DNA of 64,000 bases from Humibacter ginsenosidimutans (GCF_007859675.1 NZ_CP042305.1:1302001-1366000), one strand, 5' to 3'; shown: positions 37,448 to 46,831, numbered from the stretch's first letter. A program made the numbers and translations. The notes: generated by a model from the letters alone, not told the origin.

Positions 37448-38442
37448 GCCCGTCCCTCCTCTCTACCTCTCACCAACCGAACGATGAGGAACACGATTCC
37501 GGCGAAGACCAGCGTGAGCGCGGCGAGCACCACGCCCATCGCCGTCGCATAGCCGAACTGACCCTTGCGGAACGCGGTGTTGAACAGGTCCTGGCTGATC
37601 ACCAGGGTGGTGTTGTTCGGCCCACCGGCGTTCGGGAACAGTGCGGACATGTAGACGAAGGAGTCGAGCGCCGCGATGCCGAGATAGATGTAAGCGGTCT
37701 GAATGTTGTCGAGGATGCTCGGAATGGTGATCGAGATCGCCGTACGGAACCGGCCGGCCCCATCGAGGCGCACCGCCTCGAAGATCTCGGCGGGGATGCT
37801 CTTGATCGCCGCCACGAACAGCACGGTGTAGAACCCGATGAAGCCCCAGATGATGACGAACATCGAAGCGGGCATGGCTGTGGCCACTTCGCCCAGCCAG
37901 GCGAAGTTGTTGAAGCCGTGAAGCCCGATCGCTGTGAGGAATCCGTTCAGCAGGCCGGCGCTCGGATCGTAGACCTCGGCCCAGATGAGGCCGACGACGA
38001 TCGCGGGAATGCAGTACGGGAAGAACGAGACGGTGCGATAGAACCCGGAGGCCTTGACACCGCGGATCTGCCCCTTGCTCGGTCCCGCGACCGTGACGAC
38101 ACTCGCGATGATGAGCGCCACCACGATCGTCACGAGCGGCACGATGATGCCGAGCTCGACGCAGTTGAGAACTGCCTGGATGAAGGTGGAGTCCTGGGAG
38201 AGCTTGACGAAGTTCTGGAAGCCGATGAAGTTCATCGTCGGCGAGAACCCGCCCCAGTCGGTGAGCGAGTAATAGATCGCCTGGACGAACGGCCAGATCA
38301 CGAAGAGCAGGAAGATCGCCAGGGGAAGAATCAGGAACACCGCCATGAAGCTGACCTTGTCGAAGGTCAGCTTCTTGCGGCGCCGCCGGGCGGGCGGGGA
38401 AACCCGCCCGCCCGACGTCGTGGTGCTGGTTGCCGAGGTCAC
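37444..38442 (-). CDS. ngcF: ABC transporter permease for GlcNAc/chitobiose
   Basis: This is the first permease of the importer, MalF-like, 332 residues with six helices after a basic cytoplasmic N-terminus (ARRRRKKLTF). Its EAA loop is EAVRLDGAGRFRTAISITIPSI. The GTG start overlaps the ngcE stop as GTGA, and its own stop overlaps ngcG. It would form a heterodimeric channel with NgcG. Confidence 0.87.
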   Translation of the reverse strand: MTSATSTTTSGGRVSPPARRRRKKLTFDKVSFMAVFLILPLAIFLLFVIWPFVQAIYYSLTDWGGFSPTMNFIGFQNFVKLSQDSTFIQAVLNCVELGIIVPLVTIVVALIIASVVTVAGPSKGQIRGVKASGFYRTVSFFPYCIPAIVVGLIWAEVYDPSAGLLNGFLTAIGLHGFNNFAWLGEVATAMPASMFVIIWGFIGFYTVLFVAAIKSIPAEIFEAVRLDGAGRFRTAISITIPSILDNIQTAYIYLGIAALDSFVYMSALFPNAGGPNNTTLVISQDLFNTAFRKGQFGYATAMGVVLAALTLVFAGIVFLIVRLVRGREEGRA

Positions 38443-39815
38443 TTGGATGCCGCTGCGTTATCCGAGATCTTCTGCATCTGGGTCGTCAGCTGTGCGGCCG
38501 TGGCCTGCCCGGACAGGAACGCGTTCCAGATCACGAGCTGGTCGGTGTTGAGGCCGTAGAGGCTGGCGAACTCCCAGTCGAAGATGTTCGACCCTGCCTT
38601 GTCGAGCATGGTCGTCTGGGAGACGAGCGCGGTCGAACCGAAACCGTCGGAGGGCACGAGGCCCTTGACGATCGTCGGCGCGAGACGCGTCTTCGAGAAG
38701 TTCGTCGCTGCATCCTTGGAAAGCATGGCGCGCATGATCTCCTTGCCGCCTGCGACGTTCTTGCCCTGCGACGGCACGATGTACGGCTCGCCGGCCGCGG
38801 CACGAAGCGCCTCGTACGGGAGCTTCGGGCTGTCGGTCACGGTGGGCTCGGGAGCACCGGTCATCTTGAAGCCCGCCTTGGTGGCGTTCTTCATCTCGTT
38901 CTCGATCCAGCCACCCGACGGGTACAGCAGGGCCTGCTGGTCGTTGCTCCACTTGGCCTGGGCCGCGGTGAACTGCGTGCCTGCGCCACCGGGGATGAAG
39001 TAGCCGGCCTTGACGATCTTCTCCAGCGCGTTGAAGACGTCCTGGATCGGCTGCTGCGACCAGGCGTTCTTCTCGAGGTTGTTCACGGCGTTCATCACGT
39101 CGAGGCCACCCTCCTTGATCGCCGAGTCGAGCGCCATCGTGAGGTAGTAGGTCGCGGCTTCCTTGCCCCAGACGAACAGGTACTTGCCCTTGGCCTTCGC
39201 CTTGGCACCCAGGTCGAGCGCCTCGTCGTAGGTCTTCGGCGGGGTCCAGCCGTTCTCCTCGAACAGGCTCGCCGAGTACCAGATCGCGTACACGGTCATC
39301 ACGTAGTTCATGGCGACGAACTTGTTGCTGAAGGTGCCGGGGTCCTTCACGTTCGGGTAGAGCGTGGAGGAGATCTTCTTGCCCTCGTAGTTGTTCGCCT
39401 CGAAGACGTCGTCGAGGGTCTCGAGGCTCTTCAGGATCGTGTTGAATCCGATCTGGTTCGCACCCGAGTTGTCGATGAGGTCCGGCGGGTTGCCACCGAC
39501 GAAGCGGGGCTGCAGGGACTGCGCGATGTTCGTCTGCGGAGTGACCTTGGCCTTGGTCTTCCACTTCTTGTCAACGAGGTTCGCCGCGTACTGCACGTAG
39601 TCGTAGCCGTAGCCACCGTTGAAGACCACGGCTTCGATGCTCGAGCTCTCCTTGATGCCGAAGGGGTTCGACGAGGACTTGGTTCCTCCGCTCCCGGTGT
39701 CTCCGCCACCGCTGGAGCACGACGCCAGCGAGACGGTGACGGGAACCGCGACGGCGGCGGCGAACGCGCCGCGCAGGAACGTACGCCGATCCACTCCACT
39801 CTTCTGTGTGGTCAT
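38439..39815 (-). CDS. ngcE: Substrate-binding lipoprotein for GlcNAc/chitobiose
   Basis: This is the extracellular solute-binding protein of a carbohydrate ABC importer, 458 residues. The signal has a twin-arginine-like DRRTFL at 9-14, a hydrophobic stretch and the lipobox LASC with Cys33. The mature start NPFGIKESSSIEAVVFNGGYG and LQPRFVGGNPPDLIDNSGA closely match Streptomyces NgcE, which binds N-acetylglucosamine and N,N'-diacetylchitobiose. Expression is probably set by the RpiR protein encoded upstream. Confidence 0.9.
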   Translation of the reverse strand: MTTQKSGVDRRTFLRGAFAAAVAVPVTVSLASCSSGGGDTGSGGTKSSSNPFGIKESSSIEAVVFNGGYGYDYVQYAANLVDKKWKTKAKVTPQTNIAQSLQPRFVGGNPPDLIDNSGANQIGFNTILKSLETLDDVFEANNYEGKKISSTLYPNVKDPGTFSNKFVAMNYVMTVYAIWYSASLFEENGWTPPKTYDEALDLGAKAKAKGKYLFVWGKEAATYYLTMALDSAIKEGGLDVMNAVNNLEKNAWSQQPIQDVFNALEKIVKAGYFIPGGAGTQFTAAQAKWSNDQQALLYPSGGWIENEMKNATKAGFKMTGAPEPTVTDSPKLPYEALRAAAGEPYIVPSQGKNVAGGKEIMRAMLSKDAATNFSKTRLAPTIVKGLVPSDGFGSTALVSQTTMLDKAGSNIFDWEFASLYGLNTDQLVIWNAFLSGQATAAQLTTQMQKISDNAAASK

Positions 39816-39886
39816 GATTCGAATGCTGCCTTTCGTTGTTTTCTCTGGTGTTTTGGTGCAATCGGGAAGACCGCGCCGCTGCCCTG

Positions 39887-40642
39887 TCAGGCGGTGCGAC
39901 TGATGCGGTCGTGGTACAGGTCTTCGAGAGCCTTGTTGTGCTCGTCTCCACCGGGGATGTTGGCGGAGATGTACATCGGCGGGGTGTCACCGGAGGCGGC
40001 GAGCCGCTCGGCGGCCGCCACCGTGAGCAGCTGGGCGATGAACGCCGCGGTGATCGACGAGATCGCGCCGCCCTTGACGTCACCGCCGAGATCGAGCGTC
40101 GCATCGCCGTACGGCGCCTTGTTGTCGATGACGACATCGGCGATCTCGCTCAGGCGCTTGCCGCTGGGATGCTTCGGCTCGACCGCCAGGGTGTGCTCGA
40201 GGCTCGTGACGGCGATCACCTTGTGACCGGCCTCCTTGGCCTTCAACGCCATGCCCACGATGGAGCCGTTGACGCCCGAGTTCGAGGCGATGAGGAAGAC
40301 GTCCTGCGGCTGCAGCGGGGTGAGGGCGAACAGCTCGTCGACGATCGCGGGGTCGCGTTCGAGCGCGCTGCCGCTGAGGATGTCCACGTCGCGGTCTCCC
40401 CGCAGCACGACGTCGCGCAGCGCGATGCGGTTCGTGGGGATGAGCCCGCCGGCACGACCCGCGATCTCCATGGCGAAGGCCTCGGAGTGCCCCGTGCCGA
40501 ATGCCTGAAGGACGCCGCCGGAACGCAGCGACTCGACGATGATGTCGATCGCCGGATCGAGGGCACCCGCATCCGCCTCCGCGGTCAGCGCGTTCAGGCG
40601 CGACGTGGCCTCGTGCAGGAAGTCGTCGAACAGGTGGGTCAT
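39887..40642 (-). CDS. SIS-domain sugar-phosphate protein
   Basis: This is a 251-residue protein with one SIS fold (about 35-200), the sugar-isomerase domain that binds phosphosugars. Typical parts are LQAFGTGHSEAFAMEIAGRAGG and FLIASNSGVNGSIVGMALKAKEAGHKVIAVTS. By context it would act on GlcNAc-6-phosphate or MurNAc-6-phosphate, for example as an etherase-like or isomerase-like enzyme. It overlaps the RpiR gene (ATGA) and precedes ngcE by 71 bases, so all are probably one operon. Confidence 0.86.
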   Translation of the reverse strand: MTHLFDDFLHEATSRLNALTAEADAGALDPAIDIIVESLRSGGVLQAFGTGHSEAFAMEIAGRAGGLIPTNRIALRDVVLRGDRDVDILSGSALERDPAIVDELFALTPLQPQDVFLIASNSGVNGSIVGMALKAKEAGHKVIAVTSLEHTLAVEPKHPSGKRLSEIADVVIDNKAPYGDATLDLGGDVKGGAISSITAAFIAQLLTVAAAERLAASGDTPPMYISANIPGGDEHNKALEDLYHDRISRTA

Positions 40643-41634
40643 GCATGCTCCTTGTCGTGGATCGTGGAAGCGGTCTCGTGCTCAGCGCCGGTCTCGGCGG
40701 GACGTCGCACGCGTGCCGACCGACGGTGCGGGGCGACGGCGACGGCGGAGGCCGCGAGCGTCGTGGTCGTGCGTCCGAAATTCTGCTGGGCCACGAGGAG
40801 GTAGAGCAGGTCGAGCACGAAGAGTTGCGAGTGCTTGGCCGACAGGTCGTCCGGCTGAAGGAACTGCTCGTGGGCGAGAGTGACGATGTGCTCGTCCGCC
40901 ACCTGGGCCAGCGGCGACCCCGGCGAGTTCGTGAGGGCGACGGTCAGAGCGCCTGTGGACTTGGCCACCTGGAGCATCTGGATGGTCTCCTCCGTGCGCC
41001 CCGTGTTCGAGATGGCGATGCCGACGGAGTGCTCGTCTTGCAGGGCGGCACTCGTGAGTCCCGCGTGCACCTCGCGCCAGACGTGCGAGTCGATGCCGAT
41101 GCGATAGAGCCGCGACTGCATCTCGCTCGCCATGATGCCGCTGCCGCCGACCCCGTACAGGTCGACATGGCTGCTCGTCGCGATGCGCAAGGCGATGCGC
41201 TGCAGTCGTGCGAGGTCGATGAGCTCGGCGGTCTCGTGCAGCGACCTGGTGTGTGCGGACAGCAGCGTGCTCATCACCTCGGTGGGCGAGTCGTCCGGTC
41301 CGAACGCGCGGCCGATGTCCTCGCTCCACGTCTCGCGCGCCTGCTCGCGTCCGACATCGGACGCCACCGCCACCCGCAAGGGCACGTAGCCGGAGAAGCC
41401 GATCGTGCGGCAGAATCTCGTCACCGTCGCCGGCGAGGTGCCGGCCTGCTCGGCGAGCTCTGTGATCGAAAGCCGCAACGGGGCATCCGGGGTCTCGAGG
41501 AGCACCGTCGCGATCTTGGCCATTGCCTGAGACATCTGCGGCAGTCGAGACTGGATGCGCATGCCGACCACGGGTCCGGGGGCCGGGGTCTGGGTGACAC
41601 CAGACTCATGTGCCGTTTCGGGGGCCGCGGTCAT
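40639..41634 (-). CDS. MurR/RpiR-family transcriptional regulator
   Basis: This 331-residue regulator has an N-terminal RpiR helix-turn-helix (about 30-105, LSITELAEQAGTSPATVTRFCRTIGFSGYVPLRVAVA) and a C-terminal SIS domain (about 145-275, DLYGVGGSGIMASEMQSRLYRIG, ISNTGRTEETIQMLQVA) that should sense a phosphosugar. It heads the leftward ngc unit and diverges from the sugar kinase. It likely controls both through the 96-base intergenic region. Confidence 0.9.
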   Translation of the reverse strand: MTAAPETAHESGVTQTPAPGPVVGMRIQSRLPQMSQAMAKIATVLLETPDAPLRLSITELAEQAGTSPATVTRFCRTIGFSGYVPLRVAVASDVGREQARETWSEDIGRAFGPDDSPTEVMSTLLSAHTRSLHETAELIDLARLQRIALRIATSSHVDLYGVGGSGIMASEMQSRLYRIGIDSHVWREVHAGLTSAALQDEHSVGIAISNTGRTEETIQMLQVAKSTGALTVALTNSPGSPLAQVADEHIVTLAHEQFLQPDDLSAKHSQLFVLDLLYLLVAQQNFGRTTTTLAASAVAVAPHRRSARVRRPAETGAEHETASTIHDKEHA

Positions 41635-41669
41635 GTTGAAAAATCCGTCTCACTTCGTCGGGGGCTGAC

Positions 41670-41684
41670 TGAAAAGTATTATCA
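41670..41684. promoter_or_regulatory. Candidate RpiR operator between regulator and kinase
   Basis: TGAAAAGTATTATCA is a near-palindrome (five of seven arm positions pair) in an A/T-rich patch that stands out from the GC-rich surroundings. It lies 35 bases upstream of the regulator start and 46 bases upstream of the kinase start. Confidence 0.5.
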
Positions 41685-41730
41685 GGACTCCCCGCCCGAC
41701 TTTCAAGCCCCGAAATCGAAAAGCAATCGA

Positions 41731-42702
41731 ATGGAAACACTCCTCGCCGTCGACGCCGGCGGAACCTCGACACGAGCCGTCGTCGTGAACACCGACGGAC
41801 GCTGCATCGGCTACGGCCGCGCCGGAAGCGGAAACCCCATCTCATCAGGAACTGAGCACGCCTCGCGCGAGGTGTCGGCGGCGGCGAGCGCGGCGTTGGC
41901 GCAGGCATCCCTTCGAAATGTGACAGCCTCGACGGTGCTCGCGATGGCCGGTTCTCGCACCTACGTGTCGACAGACTGGATCACCTCCGCTTTGGGGGTG
42001 ATCGGGGTCGTCGGCGAGGTGGTGCTGGAATCCGATCTGCTGGCCACGTTCTGCTCCGGAGCATGGGAACACGACGGCTACGCCATCGTCGCCGGCACCG
42101 GGGCCGCCGCCATCCGGGTACGAGACGGTCGTCAGGACCTCTCGGCCGACGGGCTCGGCTGGCTGCTCGGCGACGACGGTTCCGGGTTCTGGATCGGCAA
42201 TCGCGTGGTGCGGGCCGCAGCGGCGCAGCTGGACGGGCGCGGGCCGCAGACCGGCCTGACGGCGCTGGCGCTCGCTGCCACCGGCATCCCGTCGGACACG
42301 AGCACGGAACCGGGAGAAGACGGCCGCCCCGAGGCCCTGCGCCTGCTGCTCGACGCCGTGTACGGACTGCGACCGATCGAGCTCGCCCGCTTCGCCCCGC
42401 TCGTGTTCGCAGCCGGAGACGATCCGGTCGCCGGCTCGATCATCACGGATGCCCGTTCGGCGCTGCACACGACGCTGAAGGCGATCGACACGCCCGAGGT
42501 GACCGGGCCCGCCGTCGGCGGTGGCGGTGTGCTCGGCACGCTCGGGCTGCCGCTCGACGGCCTGGAGGGCGTGACCGAGATGCGCCAGGTGGCCGACGGG
42601 ACGGTCGGCGCCGCTGTTCTCGCCCTGCGCGACAACGGCATCGACGTCGATCGGGCGATGTTCGAACGCGTGCGCGACTCGCTGGAGGAACTGCGCGCGT
42701 AG
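41731..42702 (+). CDS. N-acetylglucosamine kinase-like BadF/BcrA ATPase
   Basis: This 323-residue ASKHA-fold kinase is the type that phosphorylates N-acetylglucosamine. The phosphate-1 loop is LAVDAGGTSTRAVV at the N-terminus. VAGTGAAAIRVRDG and LGDDGSGFWIGNRVVRAAA are family motifs, and GGGGVLGTLGLPLDG is the adenosine-binding end. ATG 41731 is the first start after the regulator promoter region; an upstream open frame is antisense to the regulator and not real. It supplies GlcNAc-6-phosphate after NgcEFG uptake. Confidence 0.88.
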   Translation: METLLAVDAGGTSTRAVVVNTDGRCIGYGRAGSGNPISSGTEHASREVSAAASAALAQASLRNVTASTVLAMAGSRTYVSTDWITSALGVIGVVGEVVLESDLLATFCSGAWEHDGYAIVAGTGAAAIRVRDGRQDLSADGLGWLLGDDGSGFWIGNRVVRAAAAQLDGRGPQTGLTALALAATGIPSDTSTEPGEDGRPEALRLLLDAVYGLRPIELARFAPLVFAAGDDPVAGSIITDARSALHTTLKAIDTPEVTGPAVGGGGVLGTLGLPLDGLEGVTEMRQVADGTVGAAVLALRDNGIDVDRAMFERVRDSLEELRA

Positions 42703-42714
42703 CGCGGCCCGCGG

Positions 42715-43995
42715 TCAGGCGAGGTCGCGGAACTGCAGCTGGGCGACATCCTCGGTCTGCGCCGTCACGGTCGCGAAGCGCGTGTAGCCGGCCTCGGAGA
42801 GCCGCTCGAGGAGCGGCTTGAGGTTCTTCACGCGACGCTCGATGCGCACTCGTGCCCCAGCGTCGACGAGTTGCGTCTTGAGCCGGAACAGGGTCGCCGG
42901 GTCGACGTCACGGTCGTAGACCAGCACGGTCGCCCCTGCGGCATCGCCCTCCGGCACATCGACCAGGTCGACGATGCGCTCGAATCCGAGCGAGAACCCC
43001 ACGGCGGGCACGTCGGAGCCGAGGAAGCGGCCGATCATGCCGTCGTAACGGCCTCCCCCGCCGAGCGAGAATCCGAACTCAGGGTGCTGGATCTCGAAGA
43101 TCGCGCCCGTGTAGTACCCCATGCCGCGCACGAGGTTGTGCGAGAACACCAACGGCACCTCGGGCGCGACGGCGGCGACGGCATCCCGGATGTCGTGCAG
43201 CTGACGGTAGGCGTCGGCGTCGAGCCAGCGGGGAGCGGTCTCACCGTCGAGGAGGCCCCAGCCGTCGTCGGGGAGTCCTGCAAGGTCTTCCGTGGCAGCG
43301 GCCGAACGATCCGCGTCGAGCAGTCCGAGGTCGACGAGTTCGACGACGACACCTTCGACGCCGATCTTGTCTTCCTTGTCGATCGTGATCATGGCGCGCT
43401 CGTAGTCGGCCTCCGGCACTCCCCACGAGCCGATGAGGCCACGCAGGATGGCGCGGTGGTTGATGCGGATGGCGCAGCCGGTGAGTCCCAGCGCGCTGAG
43501 TGCCGCGATCGTTGACGTGATCAGCTCGATCTCCGCGATCACGCCCTGCTCGCCGATGATGTCGATGTCGCACTGCACGAACTGGCGGTAGCGACCCTTC
43601 TGCGGGCGCTCGGCGCGCCACACCGGCGCGATCTGGATGGACTTGAAGACACCGGGCAGCGCGGCCCTGTGCGTCGCGTAGAACCGTGCGAGTGGAACCG
43701 TGAGGTCGAACCGAAGACCCAGATCGGTCAGCGCCTCGAGATCGCCGGCGTGCGCCAGCTCGGCCACCGCCTCCGCGTTGAGGCCCCTTCGCAGGATGCC
43801 GAAGGCGAGCTTCTCGTTGTCGCCGCCGAGTCCCGAGTGCAGGCGGGCGGCATCCTCCATCACCGGGGTCTCGATCTCGTCGAAACCCTGTGCCGTGTAG
43901 CTCTGGCGGATGACGCCGAGGGCGTGCTCGCGTCGGGCCTTGTCGGCGGGAAGGAAGTCGCGCATGCCGCGGGGCGGGTTCACGGGTTGAGCCAT
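42715..43995 (-). CDS. hisS: Histidine--tRNA ligase
   Basis: This class II synthetase charges tRNA-His. It has 426 residues. Motif 1 is near the N-terminus (PPRGMRDFLPADKARREH). Motif 2 is RAERPQKGRYRQFVQCDIDIIG. The histidine-A loop is VRGMGYYTGAIFE, and motif 3 is PAVGFSLGFERI. The C-terminal anticodon-binding domain runs from about 330. I chose the ATG at 43995 (MAQPVNPPRG) over an unconserved, Arg/Pro-rich upstream extension. It is convergent with the kinase gene, with 12 bases between stops. Confidence 0.95.
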   Translation of the reverse strand: MAQPVNPPRGMRDFLPADKARREHALGVIRQSYTAQGFDEIETPVMEDAARLHSGLGGDNEKLAFGILRRGLNAEAVAELAHAGDLEALTDLGLRFDLTVPLARFYATHRAALPGVFKSIQIAPVWRAERPQKGRYRQFVQCDIDIIGEQGVIAEIELITSTIAALSALGLTGCAIRINHRAILRGLIGSWGVPEADYERAMITIDKEDKIGVEGVVVELVDLGLLDADRSAAATEDLAGLPDDGWGLLDGETAPRWLDADAYRQLHDIRDAVAAVAPEVPLVFSHNLVRGMGYYTGAIFEIQHPEFGFSLGGGGRYDGMIGRFLGSDVPAVGFSLGFERIVDLVDVPEGDAAGATVLVYDRDVDPATLFRLKTQLVDAGARVRIERRVKNLKPLLERLSEAGYTRFATVTAQTEDVAQLQFRDLA

Positions 43996-44023
43996 GGCAT
44001 CCATTCTTCCAGGGCGGGGCGGC

Positions 44024-44081
44024 CTCCGACTCGCTGCGCTCGCTCGGGAAGCACGAGGGATGCTGCGCTCGCTCGGGGAGC
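44024..44081. repeat. Short repeated GCTGCGCTCGCTCGGG elements
   Basis: Two copies of a TGCGCTCGCTCGGG core, in CGACTCGCTGCGCTCGCTCG at 44027-44046 and GATGCTGCGCTCGCTCGG near 44060, lie upstream of hisS. The same core (GACTCGCTGCGCTCGCTC) recurs inside mazG at 45841. This suggests a small dispersed repeat family. Confidence 0.5.
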
Positions 44082-44147
44082 AAGGGGCGGGGAGCCTCGA
44101 ACGGGGCCGCGGGAATAGCGGAGACGGCATCCGGATTGCACTGTTCG

Positions 44148-45620
44148 ATGTCAGAGAACACGATCTCGCGCCGCAGCGTCGGCCTCCGCTCGGAACGCGG
44201 CCCCATTCTTCTTTCGCTCATGCTCGCCACGGCGCTGGTCGCCCTCGACTCCACGATCATCGCGACGGCGTCGACCTCCATCGCCAGGGATCTCGGCAAC
44301 TTCGCGCAGATCCCGTGGCTTTTCTCGATCTAGGTGCTCGCGCAGGCCGTGTCGGTGCCGATCTACGGCCGCCTCGCCGACTTCTTCGGTCGCAAGCACC
44401 TGATGCTGATCGGCATCGGCCTATTCCTCGTCGGCTCGGTGCTCGCCGGCTTCGCGTGGTCGATGCCGGTGCTGATCGTCTCCCGGGTCATCCAGGGTCT
44501 CGGCGCCGGTGCCGTGCTGCCGATGAGCATGACCATCGCCAGCGACATCTACACGCTCCAGGAGCGGGCGAAGACACAGGGCTACCTCGCCAGTGTGTGG
44601 GGCATCTCGGCCGTCGTCGGTCCGACGCTGGGCGGCGTGTTCAGCGAGTTCGTGAGCTGGCGCTGGATCTTCTTCATCAACATCCCGCTGTCGCTCGTCG
44701 CCGCGTGGATGCTGTGGCGCAAGTTCGCCGAGAAGCGTCAGGATGCAGACGGCGAGCGCAGCCGTCCGCGCATCGACTATGCGGGAGCGATCCTGCTCAC
44801 CGCCGGAACGGCACTGATCATCCTCGGGCTGCTCGAGGGCGGTACGGCTTGGGCGTGGAACTCGCCGCTGTCGATCGGCGTGTTCGCCGTTGGGGTCGCG
44901 GCACTCGCGGCGTTCGTGCTCGTGGAGCGCAAGGCGGAGCATCCGATCCTCCCGCTCGGCGTGCTGAAGAGGCGCATCATCTGGACCTCGACGCTGGCGT
45001 CGCTGATCATCGGCGGCATCGTGCTGGGTCTCACCACCTACGTGCCGATCTACGCGCAAGGGGTGCTCGGCATGAGCGCGCTCATCGCAGGATTCGCGGT
45101 GGCGGCGCTGACCGTCGGTTGGCCCCTCACCGCGTCGATCGCCGGACGTTTCTACCTGCGCATCGGGTTTCGATCGACCGCGATCATCGGGTCGTCGATC
45201 GTGCTGGTGGGCACTCTGCTGCTCACCGTGCTCGGCGCGGGAAGCAGCATCTGGCTGGTCGCCGTCATCTGCTTCGTGATCGGCGCAGGCATGGGCCTGA
45301 CGGCCGTTCCGACGCTGATCGGGGCGCAGAGCTCGGTGGAGTGGCAGGAACGCGGCCTGGTGACCGGCACGAACATGTTCGCCCGCTCGATCGGCTCGGC
45401 CGTCGGCGTCGCCGTGTTCGGCGCCATCGTGAACGCGAACGCGACGGTCGGCCCAGACGGTGCGCCGCACGGCGCTCAACTCGCCGTGGCGACGCACTTG
45501 GTGTTCGTGGCGATCGCCGTGATCGGTGTGGCGCTGCTCGCGTCGGTCCTGCTCATGCCCGGGCGTCGCGTGCTGGAGACCGCCACGACGAACTCCACGG
45601 AGACCGTCACCGCTCAATAG
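44148..45620 (+). pseudogene. DHA2-like MFS drug transporter with in-frame stop
   Basis: This is a fourteen-helix drug:H+ antiporter-like MFS protein of about 490 codons, interrupted by TAG at 44331-44333. The sequence reads NFAQIPWLFSI-stop-VLAQAVSVPIYGRLADFFGRKHLMLIG. Homologues have tyrosine there (SIYLLAQAVSVPIYG), so a single TAC-to-TAG change explains it. The rest is intact, including motif C-like LASVWGISAVVGPTLGGVF. A GTG directly after the stop could restart, but the first helix would be lost. It may be a consensus error or a recent null allele. Confidence 0.86.
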
Positions 45621-45648
45621 CACCTGGCCACTCGCAGCGGCCTCGACG

Positions 45649-46422
45649 TCAGGCGATTCCCGCCGTGCCGCTCTCGGCGACGCGAATCTCGTTCTCGAGG
45701 CCGCGAATCGCGACGCGCAGTGCCCGCTCCGAATCGAGACCGTTCTCTCGCGCCGCCGCCACGAGCTGAAGCAGGGCCGCGCCGAGCTCGGACTCGTCGG
45801 AGACGGTGATGGACGGCAGAGTGGCCCGTGGGCGCCCTTCGACTCGCTGCGCTCGCTCAGGAGGCGGTTCGGGGAGATCGGCGACGGTGACACCGACGCG
45901 ACCCCCGCGGCCGATGACCTTGTCGGCGAGGGCGAGCGCGGGCATCCCCTGGGGGATGCCGTCGAGCACGCTTCGACGCTGTCGTTTCTCCGCCGCCTTC
46001 GCAGCGGTCCAGAGCCGCAGAACGTCTTCGGGGGTCTCCGCCACCTCGTCGCCGAAGACGTGCGGATGTCTGCGCACCATCTTCTCGGTGACGCGGGCGG
46101 CGACATCCTCGATGTCGAACCGCTCCCCTGCCGTGCGCGAGGCGATCTCCGAGTGGAACGCCACCTGCCAGAGCACGTCGCCCAGCTCCTCGACGATGTC
46201 GTCAGTCGTGCCCGCCTCGATCGCGTCGACGAGTTCGTAGGTCTCCTCGATGAGGTACGGCACGAGCGTCTCGTGGGTCATGGTCTGCGACCACACGCAT
46301 TTGTCGAGCACGGATGCCATGGCCGCCGCGAACGCGTCGAGCCGGGAGGGGCCGGCGAACGGGTCTGCACCGCTCTGCGGGCGACCTTCGGCGCGCGCGT
46401 CAAGGTTCTCGTGCTCGGTCAT
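45649..46422 (-). CDS. mazG: MazG family nucleoside triphosphate pyrophosphohydrolase
   Basis: MazG hydrolyses NTPs and dNTPs to monophosphates and removes aberrant nucleotides. It has 257 residues. The EExxE...ExxD metal site is in YLIEETYELVDAIEAGTTDDIVEELGDVLWQVAFH. FDIEDVAARVTEKMVRRHPHVFGD and LWTAAKAAEKR follow. The C-terminal region is short and contains an insertion (about residues 184-196, PEPPPERAQRVEG) encoded by a dispersed repeat core. ATG 46422 (MTEHENL) is preferred; an ATG 12 codons upstream is possible. Confidence 0.9.
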   Translation of the reverse strand: MTEHENLDARAEGRPQSGADPFAGPSRLDAFAAAMASVLDKCVWSQTMTHETLVPYLIEETYELVDAIEAGTTDDIVEELGDVLWQVAFHSEIASRTAGERFDIEDVAARVTEKMVRRHPHVFGDEVAETPEDVLRLWTAAKAAEKRQRRSVLDGIPQGMPALALADKVIGRGGRVGVTVADLPEPPPERAQRVEGRPRATLPSITVSDESELGAALLQLVAAARENGLDSERALRVAIRGLENEIRVAESGTAGIA

Positions 46423-46486
46423 CGTGCCCCCGTCATCGGCTCGCGTCATCGACATCATCGTGTCACGGCACCGATAACGTGGTGCC

Positions 46487-46831
46487 GTGACGAATGTGCG
46501 ACGGGTGGTCGTGTCGGTGTCGGATCTGCAACGCGGTCTCGCCGTGTACTCGGAGGCCCTCGGGCTGCCCGTCGTGTGGGCGAACGATGAGGTGGCGAGG
46601 CTCGATGCCGGCGGAGTCGAAGTGATGCTGCATCGCAGGCAGCCCGTGCCCGGCGAGTTCGACGTGGCGGCGACATTCGCCGTCGACGACGTCGACGCGG
46701 TCGCGGCCGACCTGGTCGCCGCCGGCGCCGCGGTCGTTCGCGGGCCGGTCGATGAGTCGTGGGGAGAGCGCCAGGCGGTGCTGAGGGATCCCGACGGCCA
46801 GGTGTTCTGCGTCATCACGCCGCTGGGCTGA
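46487..46831 (+). CDS. VOC (glyoxalase-fold) family protein
   Basis: This is a 114-residue single-domain vicinal-oxygen-chelate protein. Two beta-alpha-beta-beta-beta units are visible (VRRVVVSVSDLQRGLAVYSEALGLPV and AATFAVDDVDAVAADLVAAGAAVVRGP), ending with the family phrase LRDPDGQVFCVITP. Enzymes of this fold include glyoxalase I, fosfomycin thiol transferases and dioxygenases; the exact role is not evident. The GTG at 46487 starts the gene. It is divergent from mazG. Confidence 0.83.
   Translation: MTNVRRVVVSVSDLQRGLAVYSEALGLPVVWANDEVARLDAGGVEVMLHRRQPVPGEFDVAATFAVDDVDAVAADLVAAGAAVVRGPVDESWGERQAVLRDPDGQVFCVITPLG

Noticed and set aside
40645..42702. 685-codon open frame leading into the GlcNAc kinase
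   Set aside because: The first 362 codons are antisense to the RpiR gene. The kinase begins at 41731 after the operator region.
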